Positions 23,353 through 31,969 of a stretch of DNA of 44,822 nt are shown piece after piece (the stretch's first letter is position 1; every line of letters begins with the position of its first letter). The DNA is from Lentisphaeria bacterium. Its GTDB lineage: Bacteria; Verrucomicrobiota; Lentisphaeria; Victivallales; Victivallaceae. The notes beneath the pieces are model-generated. The model searched no databases, had not been told where the DNA came from, and worked only from the letters and a program-made list of their open reading frames with translations. The stretch is from contig JAFTIA010000110.1 in NCBI GenBank assembly GCA_017457105.1, positions 1 to 44,822 on the forward strand. The letters run 5' to 3'. The position numbers and the translations under genes were made by a program.

Positions 23353-24141
23353 ATGGAAGATCTTGTGGCAAACTGGGCGCAGAATACGCATAAGCGATTT
23401 CACCGGATGGTGGAATTTCTGGGCGCACTCTGCCGGGAGGTCGTCTGTGATTTGCGGAACTGGAGGAGATTCCGCTGGCGGGATATGCTGTATTATCTGG
23501 CTCTCTGCGGGCAGAAATCGGTCAGCATCGTGCTGCTTATATGTTTCCTGATGGGGATGGTGCTGGCTTTGCAGGCGGCACTTCAGATGCGGAAGTTCGG
23601 AACGGAACTTTTTGTAGCGGATCTGGTAGGCTTTTCCATTTTGAAAGAACTGGGCCCTCTGATGGTGGCGATGATTGCCACGGGCCGTGCCGGTTCTGCT
23701 TTTGCCGCAGAGATCGGAACCATGAAAGTCAATGAAGAGATCGCGGCATTGACTACCATGGGGGTGAGCCCTGTACGATTCCTTGTTGTCCCCAAACTTT
23801 TTGCCATGCTGATCGCTTTGCCTTTGCTGACTGTTTTCGGCGACGCGGCAGGGTTGCTGGGCGGACTTTTTATCGGTTCCACCTGGCTGGACTTGCCGGT
23901 GCAGGCGTACTGGAGCCGCACGATGGATGTTTTGAGCCCCATGAATCTTGTACTTGGACTGGTGAAAAGCTGTGTTTTTGCGGTTCTGGTGACTTTTGCC
24001 GGGTGCTGGCGCGGATTTGAATCGGAACCGGATGCCCAGGGCGTGGGGCGCAGTGCCACCGATGCGGTGGTGATGTCCATTCTGCTGATCGTAGTGGGGG
24101 ACATGCTTTTGACCATGTTTTTTGCAATGTTCGGATATTGA
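23353..24141 (+). CDS. mlaE: MlaE-type lipid ABC transporter permease
   Basis: The protein has 262 residues with about five membrane segments. Characteristic MlaE stretches are KELGPLMVAMIATGRAGSA, FAAEIGTMKVNEEIAAL and TTMGVSP, plus the C-terminal GVGRSATDAVV. With MlaF and MlaD it forms the inner-membrane complex that moves phospholipids between inner and outer membranes, so the cell has an outer membrane. ATG at 23353 is preferred; the earlier ATG at 23332 directly abuts a run of Gs and is too close to serve as an RBS-spaced start. Confidence 0.92.
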   Translation: MEDLVANWAQNTHKRFHRMVEFLGALCREVVCDLRNWRRFRWRDMLYYLALCGQKSVSIVLLICFLMGMVLALQAALQMRKFGTELFVADLVGFSILKELGPLMVAMIATGRAGSAFAAEIGTMKVNEEIAALTTMGVSPVRFLVVPKLFAMLIALPLLTVFGDAAGLLGGLFIGSTWLDLPVQAYWSRTMDVLSPMNLVLGLVKSCVFAVLVTFAGCWRGFESEPDAQGVGRSATDAVVMSILLIVVGDMLLTMFFAMFGY

Positions 24142-24155
24142 GGTGTGGAGGAGTC

Positions 24156-24911
24156 ATGAGCGAGCCTGTGATAGAAGTCAGGGATCTGACCATCGGTTAT
24201 GATAACCGGGTGATCATGCAGCATTTGGATTTTTCTGTTTCCCGCGGGGAAGTTTTCTGTATCATGGGCGGCTCCGGGTGCGGAAAAAGCACACTGATGA
24301 AACACATGATCGGTCTTTTCCGGCCCATGGCGGGGGATATCCGGCTTTTCGGGGAAAGTATCGTTTCTGCACCGGAAGAGGATAAAAGAAGATTGATGAA
24401 GCGTTTCGGCGTGACCTACCAGGGCGGGGCGTTGTTCGGCTCCATGACCGTGGCGGAAAATGTGATGCTGCCTCTGGCGGAATATACGGATTTGACCGAA
24501 AGCGAACAGCGGGAGGTGGCGGAAGCCAAACTGAAGCAGGTGGATCTTGCCGGATACGGGGATTATATGCCCGCAGAATTGTCCGGCGGTATGCGGAAAC
24601 GCGCCGGGATGGCACGGGCACTGGCGTTAGATCCTGAATTGCTGTTCTGCGACGAACCTTCTGCGGGGCTGGACCCCATTACCTCTGCGGGGCTGGACCG
24701 GCTGATTTTGCGGATGCGGGAAGAGTCCGGCGTGACCATTGTGGTGGTGACTCACGATCTGGACAGTGCCTTTACCATCGGCGAACATGTGATCATGCTG
24801 GATAAAGAGGCAAAAACCATTGTGGCGGAAGGGGCTCCTGCTGAATTGCGGGATTCTTCCAGCAATATCTGGGTCCGGGAATTTCTTTCCCGTGACGGAT
24901 TGAAACACTGA
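24156..24911 (+). CDS. mlaF: MlaF-type ABC transporter ATPase
   Basis: The protein has 251 residues. Walker A is MGGSGCGKST (about 38-47), the Q-loop is TYQGGALFGSMTV, the signature is LSGGMRKRAG, Walker B is LLFCDEPSAGLDP and the switch is VVVTHD. Its profile, with QGGALF and the LSGGM signature, matches the Mkl/MlaF branch that powers lipid transport. GGAGGA is 3 bases before the ATG. It follows mlaE by 14 bases and precedes mlaD by 13. Confidence 0.94.
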   Translation: MSEPVIEVRDLTIGYDNRVIMQHLDFSVSRGEVFCIMGGSGCGKSTLMKHMIGLFRPMAGDIRLFGESIVSAPEEDKRRLMKRFGVTYQGGALFGSMTVAENVMLPLAEYTDLTESEQREVAEAKLKQVDLAGYGDYMPAELSGGMRKRAGMARALALDPELLFCDEPSAGLDPITSAGLDRLILRMREESGVTIVVVTHDLDSAFTIGEHVIMLDKEAKTIVAEGAPAELRDSSSNIWVREFLSRDGLKH

Positions 24912-24924
24912 ACAGGGGGGGATT

Positions 24925-25893
24925 ATGGCAAAAATCAGTAATTTCCGGATCGGGATATTTGTATTAAGTGCGCTGGTATTGTTGGCGGGGATGCTGTATT
25001 ATCTGGGATTGTCAGATTGTTTCAGCCGCAAAGCGGCTGTTTCCACTTTTTTCCCGGAATCCGTTCAGGGATTGGCGGTGGGGGCGCAGGTAAAGTACAA
25101 GGGTGCCCAGGTCGGCAGTGTGGAAAAAATCGTGATCCTGCCTGCGAGGAAAATCATTCAGGTGGATATGAGTGTGGAACTGGACAGTTTCCGGAACGTT
25201 GACGGTTCTGCACTTTTCCGGGATGACGAGGATTTTTATCGCTTTTTGCAGAAAGAGATCCGAGAGGGATTGCGATGCCGTTTGGAATATGCAGGGATCA
25301 CCGGACTGCGCTTTCTGGATCTGGACTACTTTGCCGCGTCTGGCGAAATGCCTGTCAAGCCGGAATTTGCGGTGAAGGGATTTCTGCTGCCCTCCGTGCC
25401 GTCTGCTTTGCGGGATGTGGTGAAGTCGCTGAACGTTTCTCTGGAACGGATCTCCCGCATTCAGTTTGAAGAAATTTCCAATAATCTTGTCCGCAATCTG
25501 GATGATTTGAATAAGATCCTTGCTTCTGAAGATGTCCGCCGGACCATTTCCCACTTGAGCGGGATGGCTGTCAGCATGGATCAGACGGCTGCGGTGTTTA
25601 CCCGGGTGGTTACGGAAGACCGCTTGCGGGTCATTCTGGATGATTTGGAAAATTCACTCTCGGAATTGCGGACTCTGGCGGCGGTGGTCCGGAACGAAGC
25701 GGAAAAGAGTGATTTTTCCGGGACAGCGGCAAGTGTCCGGCAGGCGGCAGATGCTTTTTCCGGGCTGCTCCGGGAAGAAACCCCGGAGATCAAGGCCGCT
25801 GTGGATGCCTGGATCCGGACACTGGATATGTTCCGGGAGCTGGCGGATAATCTCAACCGTGACCCGGCATCTCTGATTCGCGGGGCAAAATAA
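24925..25893 (+). CDS. mlaD: MlaD-like MCE domain protein
   Basis: The protein has 322 residues. One N-terminal membrane anchor (IGIFVLSALVLLAGMLYYLG, about 9-28) precedes an MCE domain (about 38-130: FPESVQGLAVGAQVKYKGAQVGSV). A long helical tail with regular heptad-like Leu/Val spacing (about 170-310) follows. MCE proteins form rings that bind lipids between permease and periplasm. At 322 residues it is longer than E. coli MlaD (183), the extra being the helical tail, which could form a periplasm-spanning coil as in PqiB/YebT-type proteins. No mlaC or mlaB is visible downstream. Confidence 0.9.
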   Translation: MAKISNFRIGIFVLSALVLLAGMLYYLGLSDCFSRKAAVSTFFPESVQGLAVGAQVKYKGAQVGSVEKIVILPARKIIQVDMSVELDSFRNVDGSALFRDDEDFYRFLQKEIREGLRCRLEYAGITGLRFLDLDYFAASGEMPVKPEFAVKGFLLPSVPSALRDVVKSLNVSLERISRIQFEEISNNLVRNLDDLNKILASEDVRRTISHLSGMAVSMDQTAAVFTRVVTEDRLRVILDDLENSLSELRTLAAVVRNEAEKSDFSGTAASVRQAADAFSGLLREETPEIKAAVDAWIRTLDMFRELADNLNRDPASLIRGAK

Positions 25894-25912
25894 CGCAGGA
25901 ACGTGGATAAAG

Positions 25913-26986
25913 ATGAATATTGCAGAAATCGATCCAAATTTCAAGGCGGCTGATGTTGGCGGCGTACCGGTACAGTATGTGAATGCGCTTCAGGGCGGTC
26001 CTTTCCGTCTGAGCGGCTTTCCTTGGCGGGATGCGGATGGTACATTGCGGCGTCTGCCGGTAAGCATGTCCCGGAAGGAAGTGAATGAAGGGGCGCTTTA
26101 TCTGGCTCAGCACACTTCCGGCGGACAGCTGGCGTTCCGGACAGATTCCAGATATATCGCCATCCGTGCCATGCTGAATATCGCTCCGCATGATATGGAG
26201 CACATGCCCCGTACCGGCAGTTCCGGATTTGATGTTTATGAATGGATGCCCGGCGGCAGTGTTTTCCGGTATGTGGTCGGGGTATCGCAACTTCAGCTTT
26301 ACGGGGTAATGCGGGAGGAAATGGTGATCCCTGCTGCGGAGGAGCGTTCTATGCGCAGCTGGCGGATCAATTTTCCGCTGTACGGCGGGGTTCGTACTCT
26401 GGAAATCGGGCTGGAACCGGGGGCTGCGGTAGAAGCGCCGGAACCTTTCCGGCTGGAAAAGCCTGTGGTACTGTATGGCGGCAGTATTTTTCAGGGGGCG
26501 TGTGCCAGCCGTCCCGGGAATTCTCTGGGCGGAATGCTGTGCCGGGCACTGGATGCGCCGCAGATCGGCCTTGGGTTTTCCGGGTGTGGATTAGGGGAAG
26601 CTGCCATTGCCCGGAAAATTGCGGAACTGGATATGTCCGCTCTGATCATGGGCTGTGAACTTAATTCGCCCACGCCGGAATTTCTGCGAGACCGGTTGAT
26701 TCCGTTTCATGATATCATCCGTGCGGCGCATCCTGAACTGCCGATCATTTATGTAACGCAGGGGGATTATATCCATCCCGGCCATGCTGCGGTGATCCGC
26801 GAAATGGTTGAGCGGGCAAAAAGTATGGGGGACCTCCATAGTTATCTTGTAACCCGGACGGAATGTTTTGCGGAACTTGCCGATCATAATACCGCTACGG
26901 TAGATGGCTGCCACCCCAACGATCTGGGGTTTTACTGCATGTACCGGCAGGTTCTGCCGAAATTGAAAAAGGCACTGAATCTGTAA
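25913..26986 (+). CDS. SGNH/GDSL-type hydrolase, cytoplasmic paralogue
   Basis: The protein has 357 residues and no signal peptide. An N-terminal beta-rich domain (about 1-175, QHTSGGQLAFRTDSRYIAIRA in outline) precedes the SGNH fold. The nucleophile is in LYGGSIFQG (S191), the oxyanion Gly is in GFSGCG, an Asn lies in CELNSPTP (N251), and the catalytic pair is in DGCHPNDLGF (D331, H334). It is highly similar along its length to the gene at 28049, but that one has a signal peptide and the usual GSSITQG. Family members remove acyl groups from carbohydrates. It starts 19 bases after mlaD with only a weak RBS. Confidence 0.85.
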   Translation: MNIAEIDPNFKAADVGGVPVQYVNALQGGPFRLSGFPWRDADGTLRRLPVSMSRKEVNEGALYLAQHTSGGQLAFRTDSRYIAIRAMLNIAPHDMEHMPRTGSSGFDVYEWMPGGSVFRYVVGVSQLQLYGVMREEMVIPAAEERSMRSWRINFPLYGGVRTLEIGLEPGAAVEAPEPFRLEKPVVLYGGSIFQGACASRPGNSLGGMLCRALDAPQIGLGFSGCGLGEAAIARKIAELDMSALIMGCELNSPTPEFLRDRLIPFHDIIRAAHPELPIIYVTQGDYIHPGHAAVIREMVERAKSMGDLHSYLVTRTECFAELADHNTATVDGCHPNDLGFYCMYRQVLPKLKKALNL

Positions 26987-27000
26987 ATTCAGCGCCTTTG
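26969..27000. terminator. Bidirectional terminator between convergent genes
   Basis: AAAGGC-a-CTGAAT pairs with ATTCAGCGCCTTT around a CTGTA loop (12 pairs, one mismatch), followed by GAAAAAA rightward and preceded by TTGAAAAAG leftward. It straddles the stop of the 25913 gene and lies 11 bases from the stop of the convergent 27012 gene, so it can end both transcripts. Confidence 0.7.
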
Positions 27001-27011
27001 AAAAAAGTGCG

Positions 27012-27890
27012 TCAGTCAGATTCATTTTCCGGCCACAGTTTCTGCGCTTTCAAAAAGGCGTCGATAACAGGCTGCGCCTGTTTCAGATATTTCCCGCGGT
27101 AAAAGGCCCCGTGCTTGGCACCTTCATAAATTTTGACTTCGCACACGGACCCGGTTTTCCGGACTTCTTCAGCGTATTCGGAAGCATATTTTGCCGGGAT
27201 CACATGATCTTTGGAGCCGGAAACGATGAGCTGGGGCGGCATGCCGGAGCGGAGATGATGCGCCGGGGAAAGGGCCGGATACTGCTCTTTCATGGCACGG
27301 TATGCCGGAGCATAGCCGGGGGCGGGACCGCAGTGGACCACCGGGCAGAGGAGGAGCAGAGCGTTGGGAACCCGGTCAATGGAGAGGTCATCCGCCGGAT
27401 CGTTGACTTGATCCATCAATGCCACACAAAGGCTGATATGGCCGCCTGCCGAACTCCCTGCACAAATGACTTTGGCAGGATCGATCCCCAGTTCCGCCGC
27501 ATTTTTCCGCACATAACGGATGGCGGACACTGCATCAACAACCGTGCGCCGGATATTGTCAAAGGTCAATTTTTGGTCTGCTTTCCGGTACTGGGCGGAA
27601 ATGGCTACAAAGCCCTGATCGGCATAATACCGGCACTGGTCAAAGAAGATCGAGGGATCGCCGCCCCGCCAGCCGCCGCCGTGATACATGAGCATCAGCG
27701 GGCGTTTATCGGTTTTTTTCCAATTTGCCGGACGGTAAATGTAGAGTTTCAACTCCCCTTCCGGTGTGGATTTGTAAATTTTTTCCAGATCGGCCTTGGC
27801 GGGGACGTGGGCCTTTTTCTGCGGGGCGGCGCAGAGAGCTGTCCCGGCGAACAGCACAGCGGCAAACACTGCAAGCAAAGTATATTTCAT
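27012..27890 (-). CDS. Secreted alpha/beta hydrolase (carboxylesterase-like)
   Basis: The protein has 292 residues, with an N-terminal signal peptide (MKYTLLAVFAAVLFAGTALC, then AAPQ). The alpha/beta hydrolase (BD-FAE/HSL-like) features are complete: oxyanion HGGGW (70-74), nucleophile elbow GSSAGG (S147), acid in SGSKDHVIP (D228) and His in GAKHGAF (H260). It probably removes acetyl or feruloyl groups from plant or host glycans in the periplasm or outside. The sequence is convergent with the SGNH gene and divergent from 28049 across a 158-bp gap with promoters on both strands. Confidence 0.87.
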   Translation of the reverse strand: MKYTLLAVFAAVLFAGTALCAAPQKKAHVPAKADLEKIYKSTPEGELKLYIYRPANWKKTDKRPLMLMYHGGGWRGGDPSIFFDQCRYYADQGFVAISAQYRKADQKLTFDNIRRTVVDAVSAIRYVRKNAAELGIDPAKVICAGSSAGGHISLCVALMDQVNDPADDLSIDRVPNALLLLCPVVHCGPAPGYAPAYRAMKEQYPALSPAHHLRSGMPPQLIVSGSKDHVIPAKYASEYAEEVRKTGSVCEVKIYEGAKHGAFYRGKYLKQAQPVIDAFLKAQKLWPENESD

Positions 27891-27923
27891 GTTTTCTCCT
27901 GCAAATAGGGTTGGTTAAGGAGT

Positions 27924-27951
27924 AATATAGCATAGATTTTCAACCTGTAAA
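27924..27951 (-). promoter_or_regulatory. Promoter of the secreted hydrolase gene
   Basis: On the minus strand: -35 TTTACA (27951-27946), 16-bp spacer, -10 TATATT (27929-27924), about 34 bases before the start at 27890. Confidence 0.55.
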
Positions 27952-27986
27952 GCGGCATAAAAAGACAATTTTTCCCGGGGCGGGGA

Positions 27987-28014
27987 TTGCAGAATAGTTC
28001 TGTTATGTTATATT
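27987..28014 (+). promoter_or_regulatory. Promoter of the exported SGNH hydrolase gene
   Basis: The -35 TTGCAG (27987-27992), 16-bp spacer and -10 TATATT (28009-28014) lie about 35 bases before the start at 28049, divergent from the promoter at 27924-27951. Confidence 0.55.
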
Positions 28015-28048
28015 AGATGAAAAGTCGTTTACAAAAAGGAGATGGATC

Positions 28049-29212
28049 ATGAAAAAACGTTCCAAGTGGCTGCAGGCTTTGCTTGCTATGACAAGTCCTT
28101 TGATGCTTTGCGGCAGTGATAAAAATACCGCAGGCCCCCGGGATATTTCTTCGGTGGACCCGAATTTTAAAACTGCCGAAGTGGGCGGTGAACCGGTGGA
28201 ATATGTGGATGCTCTTGCAGGAGGCCCTTTCCGGCTTACCGGATTTCCCTGGCGGAAAGCCGATGGCACCATCTACCGTATGCCTGACTCTGTGAATAAA
28301 GATAATGTCAATGAGGGAGTGCTGTTCCTTTCGAGTCACACTTCCGGCGGGCAGATCTCTTTCCGGACGGATTCCCGTTACATCGCTATTCGGGCGGATA
28401 TCAATGTGGCTCCCCACGACATGGGGCACATGCCCCGCACCGGGAGTTCCGGCTTTGACTTTTACGAAAAGACTGCCGACGGGTACCGTTTCCGCCGGGT
28501 CGTTGCGCCCACCCCGGAACACTTGAAAGGTGAACCTCTGGAAATGATGGTGATCGTCAAACGGAAAGAGAAAGCCATGCGGAGCTGGCGGATCAATCTG
28601 CCGCTTTACGGCGGTGTACGCAAACTGGAACTGGGGCTGGAACCGGGGGCAAAAGTGGAAGCTCCGGAAGCCTATACCCTTGCAAAGCCCATTCTTTTTT
28701 ACGGCAGCAGTATCACCCAGGGAGGCTGCGCCAGCCGTCCCGGGAACAATTACTCCACCATGTTGTGCCGGAAACTGGATGCGCCGCAAATCAATCTGGG
28801 CTTCTCCGGCTGTGCCAAAGGGGAAATTTCTGTTGCAGAAGCCATTGCTTCGCTGGATCTGGCGGCTTTTGTAATGGATTACGATCATAATGCCCCCAAT
28901 GCGGAACACCTTGCCAAAACGCACGGGCCCTTTTTCCGGAAAGTCCGTGAGGCGCACCCGGATCTGCCGATCCTGCTTTTGACCAGAGGCGATAATCCCA
29001 CCAAAGAACGCACTGCTGTTGTGCGGGAAACCTACGAAAAGGCTGTTGCCGCCGGAGATAAAAATGTGTATTTTATTGACGGTGCCGACTATTTTGCCGG
29101 ATTGGAAGACTGGGCGACGGCTACCGTGGACGGCTGCCACCCCAACGATTTGGGTTTTTACCTTATGTATCAGCGTGTCCTGCCTGTGCTGAAACAGGCA
29201 TTGGGGCTGTAA
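28049..29212 (+). CDS. Exported SGNH/GDSL-type hydrolase
   Basis: The protein has 387 residues. An N-terminal signal sequence (KKRSKWLQALLAMTSPLML, then CGSD) suggests export; Cys21 could be lipidated, although Leu at -1 is unusual for a lipobox. The catalytic set is complete: nucleophile in YGSSITQGG (S221), GFSGCAKG, YDHNAPN (N281) and DGCHPNDLGF (D361, H364). It is a clear paralogue of the 25913 protein, sharing GRTGSSGFD-like and RSWRIN(L/F)PLYGGVR blocks. It likely deacylates carbohydrates in the envelope. The nitrilase gene follows 15 bases later in the same operon. Confidence 0.88.
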   Translation: MKKRSKWLQALLAMTSPLMLCGSDKNTAGPRDISSVDPNFKTAEVGGEPVEYVDALAGGPFRLTGFPWRKADGTIYRMPDSVNKDNVNEGVLFLSSHTSGGQISFRTDSRYIAIRADINVAPHDMGHMPRTGSSGFDFYEKTADGYRFRRVVAPTPEHLKGEPLEMMVIVKRKEKAMRSWRINLPLYGGVRKLELGLEPGAKVEAPEAYTLAKPILFYGSSITQGGCASRPGNNYSTMLCRKLDAPQINLGFSGCAKGEISVAEAIASLDLAAFVMDYDHNAPNAEHLAKTHGPFFRKVREAHPDLPILLLTRGDNPTKERTAVVRETYEKAVAAGDKNVYFIDGADYFAGLEDWATATVDGCHPNDLGFYLMYQRVLPVLKQALGL

Positions 29213-29227
29213 GAAAAGGAGAAAGCC

Positions 29228-30262
29228 ATGAGAAAATATTTGTTGACTTTTCTTCTTGCTTTTGCCGGAACATGGATGCTTTTCGCGTGGGAGCCGGAAG
29301 AAAAACCCCAGCGGATCACCGTGGCTTCCACGGGGGCTCTTCCGGAACCGGGAAAAGGCGGGGGGGCGGAAAAGGATGTCCAGCGCATTCTGGACCACTG
29401 GAAGGCTGAATTTGCCAAAATGCTGGTGGACAAGCCGGATTTGATCCTTGTGCCGGAAGTTTGCGATTCCCCCGGATACGCCAATAATACTCCGCCCCAG
29501 AATGAATATTACAAAGTCCGCGGTCAGGAGCCGGAGAAGAACCGAGTCCGGGCTCTTTTCGCCCGGACTGCGGCGGAAAACAAGTGCTATGTTGCTTATT
29601 CGGGGATGCAGTGGATCGATGGAAAGGTTTACAATACGCTGGAACTTTTTGACCGCAAGGGGAAAAGTGTGGGCGTGTATCTGAAAAACTATATCACGAT
29701 CTACGAAAGTGACTGGGGGCGTTCCTTCGGGGAGGAGGCTCCTGTGTGGGAAACCGATTTCGGGCCTGTTGCTCCCGCCATCTGTTATGACCTCAACTTT
29801 ATGGAAATGCTGAACCGGGTCGCCGCCAAAAAACCGAAACTGATCCTCTTTGCCAGTGCCTATCACGGCGGGCTGATGCAGGGGGTGTGGGCGTATTTCT
29901 GCCGCAGTTATTTTGTGGGGGCATTCGGCAGGGGAGCCAATGATATTTTGAATCCGCTGGGGAGCAAAATCGCCCATTCCACCAACTATTTCCCCCGGGT
30001 GAGTGCCCGGATCAATCTGGACTACGAAGTGGTCCATCTGGATTACAACTGGGCAAAACTGGATGCGGTGAAAAAGAAATACGGTCCGAAAGTGACTGTT
30101 TTTGATCCCGGCCATGTGGGGGCTGTCCTGCTGACCAGCGAGATGAAGGATATTTCTGCGGCGGATATCGTCCGGGAATTTCAAATCGAGCGTTGGGATG
30201 ACTATTACAAGCGCAGCGTGGAACGCCGCAATAAGTGTCTTTTTTCCGGAAAAGTGAAGTAA
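29228..30262 (+). CDS. Exported carbon-nitrogen hydrolase (nitrilase family)
   Basis: The protein has 344 residues with an N-terminal signal peptide (KYLLTFLLAFAGTWMLFA). The nitrilase-superfamily Glu-Lys-Cys triad is visible: LVPEVCD (E77), YLKNYI (K153) and APAICYDLNF (C186). The family hydrolyses amides or nitriles, or transfers acyl groups. Export is unusual for the superfamily apart from envelope enzymes such as Lnt, and no membrane segments other than the signal are seen here. GAAAAGGAGAAAG precedes the ATG. It is co-transcribed with the SGNH hydrolase, which suggests a joint substrate such as an N- and O-acylated sugar polymer. Confidence 0.85.
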   Translation: MRKYLLTFLLAFAGTWMLFAWEPEEKPQRITVASTGALPEPGKGGGAEKDVQRILDHWKAEFAKMLVDKPDLILVPEVCDSPGYANNTPPQNEYYKVRGQEPEKNRVRALFARTAAENKCYVAYSGMQWIDGKVYNTLELFDRKGKSVGVYLKNYITIYESDWGRSFGEEAPVWETDFGPVAPAICYDLNFMEMLNRVAAKKPKLILFASAYHGGLMQGVWAYFCRSYFVGAFGRGANDILNPLGSKIAHSTNYFPRVSARINLDYEVVHLDYNWAKLDAVKKKYGPKVTVFDPGHVGAVLLTSEMKDISAADIVREFQIERWDDYYKRSVERRNKCLFSGKVK

Positions 30263-30279
30263 TCTTTCCGGGAAAGAAA

Positions 30280-30315
30280 AAAGGGCGGGATGATTTGCTG
30301 TCATCCCGCCCGTAT
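30280..30315. terminator. Strong bidirectional terminator
   Basis: GGGCGGGATGA (30280-30290) pairs perfectly with TCATCCCGCCC around TTTGCTG. GAAAAAA precedes it and GTATGTTTTT follows, so it can terminate the rightward nitrilase transcript and the leftward GH36 transcript. Confidence 0.85.
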
Positions 30316-30327
30316 GTTTTTACGGCA

Positions 30328-31941
30328 TCAGCACTGGATCAAAAGTGCCGCATCATGGGGCGGCAGGGTGATGGATCCTGTGACTTTTCCCATGGGCTGG
30401 AGAACTTCTTCCGCCGTTCCGGTAAGATTCAACGATTCAAAGTGATAAGTCAGAGTCTTATCGGAATCGTTGATGATGGCGGTGGCGTTTTTGCCGTCCA
30501 CACTGCCGGAGAAGATCTGGGGCCAGCGATCCGGGACCCAGTCCACAGGCATGGCGTTCCGCAGCCGGTAACGGGCCGCTTTCCCCAGCAGTTCCAGACG
30601 GTCCGGCGCAATGCGCCCCAGATGATCGCTGGTGATGCTGACCCCTGTCAGGATCCCGGTCATGACTGAAATACGGGCCTCTCCAAGGGTGTAAAAGGCA
30701 TTGTCCTGCCGAGCCATCAGGGTATCCGGATCGGCACGGAAGAACCGGTCGAACCACCAGAAACGGCTGATGGTGGCGTGGAGCGCATTGGCTATACAGC
30801 AATCGCCGGGGGCGTAGTCGCAGTTGTAGAACGGTCTGTCCGGGTGGTAATACCGGGAGGTATCCGGGCTGACTCTGCAGTGATCCACCAGCCCCAGAAG
30901 CGGCATATACGGCGGACAGCATCCCAGAAGAGTGGCATCCGGAACCGCTTCCCGGATGGTTTTCATAGCAAGGCGGAACGCACTGACCGGCGTAGCGTTG
31001 GGATCGGAGCGTTTCCCCTGCGGGAGCCCATAGCAAAGCCCATCCATTTTAAAGTAGCTGTATCCCCACTTGCGGAAGGTCTGGAAGACATTACGCAGAT
31101 GCTCCTGAACGGCTTCCTGCGTGGCATCCAGACACACCCAGAGATGATCCGGCGGCGGCGACCAGCCGTGGATCTCCAGCACACTGCCGTCGGGACGGCG
31201 GACGAACCAGTCCGGATGTTCCCGGAAGACCCGGCTGGCGGTGGACGCCAGAAGCGGCATGGTCCAGATGCCTGCCTGCATCCCGGCATCGGTGATCCGT
31301 TTGCCGATCTCTTCCAGCGGAGTGGGCCAGGAGGGATCCTGATCCAGCCAGTCTCCCTGAAAGGTCTGGTATCCATCGTCGATCTGCACGACTTGCGCTG
31401 AATAGCAGGAATCTTTTTTTGCCTTGAGAGCTTCCAGATTTTCCAGAAAATCCTTTTCCGTAACATCGGCGTAATAGTAATACCAGGTGCAGTATCCGGT
31501 TACATTTTTTTCTGCTTTGATGGGTTTTACCGCCATGGCGCGTGCCGCCTGATCGGCGTACTGGATGAGCAGTTTGCGCCAGTCATCCCCTTCCAGCACG
31601 ATCACATCTTCCGGCACGGCATCCGGGGCAATATCCGGCTGTTTGACCAGAATGGAGTGGAATCTCCCCCGCTTGACCAGTGTAAAATAGGTCATGGAAC
31701 GGTGAGCGGTGATGGCACCGGCAAGGATGTAGCGGGAACTGGCTTCATCCCCCACCACGATCACATCCTGACTGGGCATTTCACATTCCGGCGCCGCCGG
31801 AGTATGAGCCGAGGACCCCGGCAGGATCGGACACATATTGTTGCTGTTCCGGAAAACAAACTGGGCAGAAGGCGGCAGGTCCAGCAGCATTTCTGCACGG
31901 TAACAGGGCTTTTCGGGGGCCCAGACGACTTGTTTGATCAT
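30328..31941 (-). CDS. GH36-type alpha-galactosidase-like glycoside hydrolase
   Basis: The protein has 537 residues and no signal peptide. The melibiase (GH36/GH27 clan D) barrel is recognisable: GYCTWYYYYADVTE (149-162), QIDDGYQ..GDW (187-198), GIWTMPLLAS (224-233), the nucleophile YFKMDGL (D300) and the acid/base RVSPDTS (D360). It releases terminal alpha-galactose or a related alpha-sugar. The protein is shorter than classic GH36 (~700), lacking most of the N-terminal beta-sandwich. It is second in a minus-strand operon after the GDPD gene (28-base gap), starting behind a modest GGATAA. Confidence 0.87.
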   Translation of the reverse strand: MIKQVVWAPEKPCYRAEMLLDLPPSAQFVFRNSNNMCPILPGSSAHTPAAPECEMPSQDVIVVGDEASSRYILAGAITAHRSMTYFTLVKRGRFHSILVKQPDIAPDAVPEDVIVLEGDDWRKLLIQYADQAARAMAVKPIKAEKNVTGYCTWYYYYADVTEKDFLENLEALKAKKDSCYSAQVVQIDDGYQTFQGDWLDQDPSWPTPLEEIGKRITDAGMQAGIWTMPLLASTASRVFREHPDWFVRRPDGSVLEIHGWSPPPDHLWVCLDATQEAVQEHLRNVFQTFRKWGYSYFKMDGLCYGLPQGKRSDPNATPVSAFRLAMKTIREAVPDATLLGCCPPYMPLLGLVDHCRVSPDTSRYYHPDRPFYNCDYAPGDCCIANALHATISRFWWFDRFFRADPDTLMARQDNAFYTLGEARISVMTGILTGVSITSDHLGRIAPDRLELLGKAARYRLRNAMPVDWVPDRWPQIFSGSVDGKNATAIINDSDKTLTYHFESLNLTGTAEEVLQPMGKVTGSITLPPHDAALLIQC

Positions 31942-31969
31942 AAATTATCCTTTGCAAATAAAAAGTTGG

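Noticed and set aside
21007-23403. A 798-codon open frame on the minus strand opposite ffh and the next gene
   Set aside because: It is the antisense shadow of two well-supported plus-strand genes, has no RBS at its start and encodes low-complexity His/Arg/Gln-rich sequence without motifs.
25893-26986. The SGNH gene at 25913 as an inactive paralogue because of GGSIFQG
   Set aside because: The nucleophile Ser (S191), the Asn (N251) and the DxxH pair (D331, H334) are all kept; only neighbours of the Ser differ, so loss of activity is not supported.
28013-30304. A 763-codon minus-strand frame opposite the exported SGNH hydrolase and nitrilase genes
   Set aside because: Shadow of two genes with signal peptides and complete catalytic triads; the antisense product has no recognisable domain.
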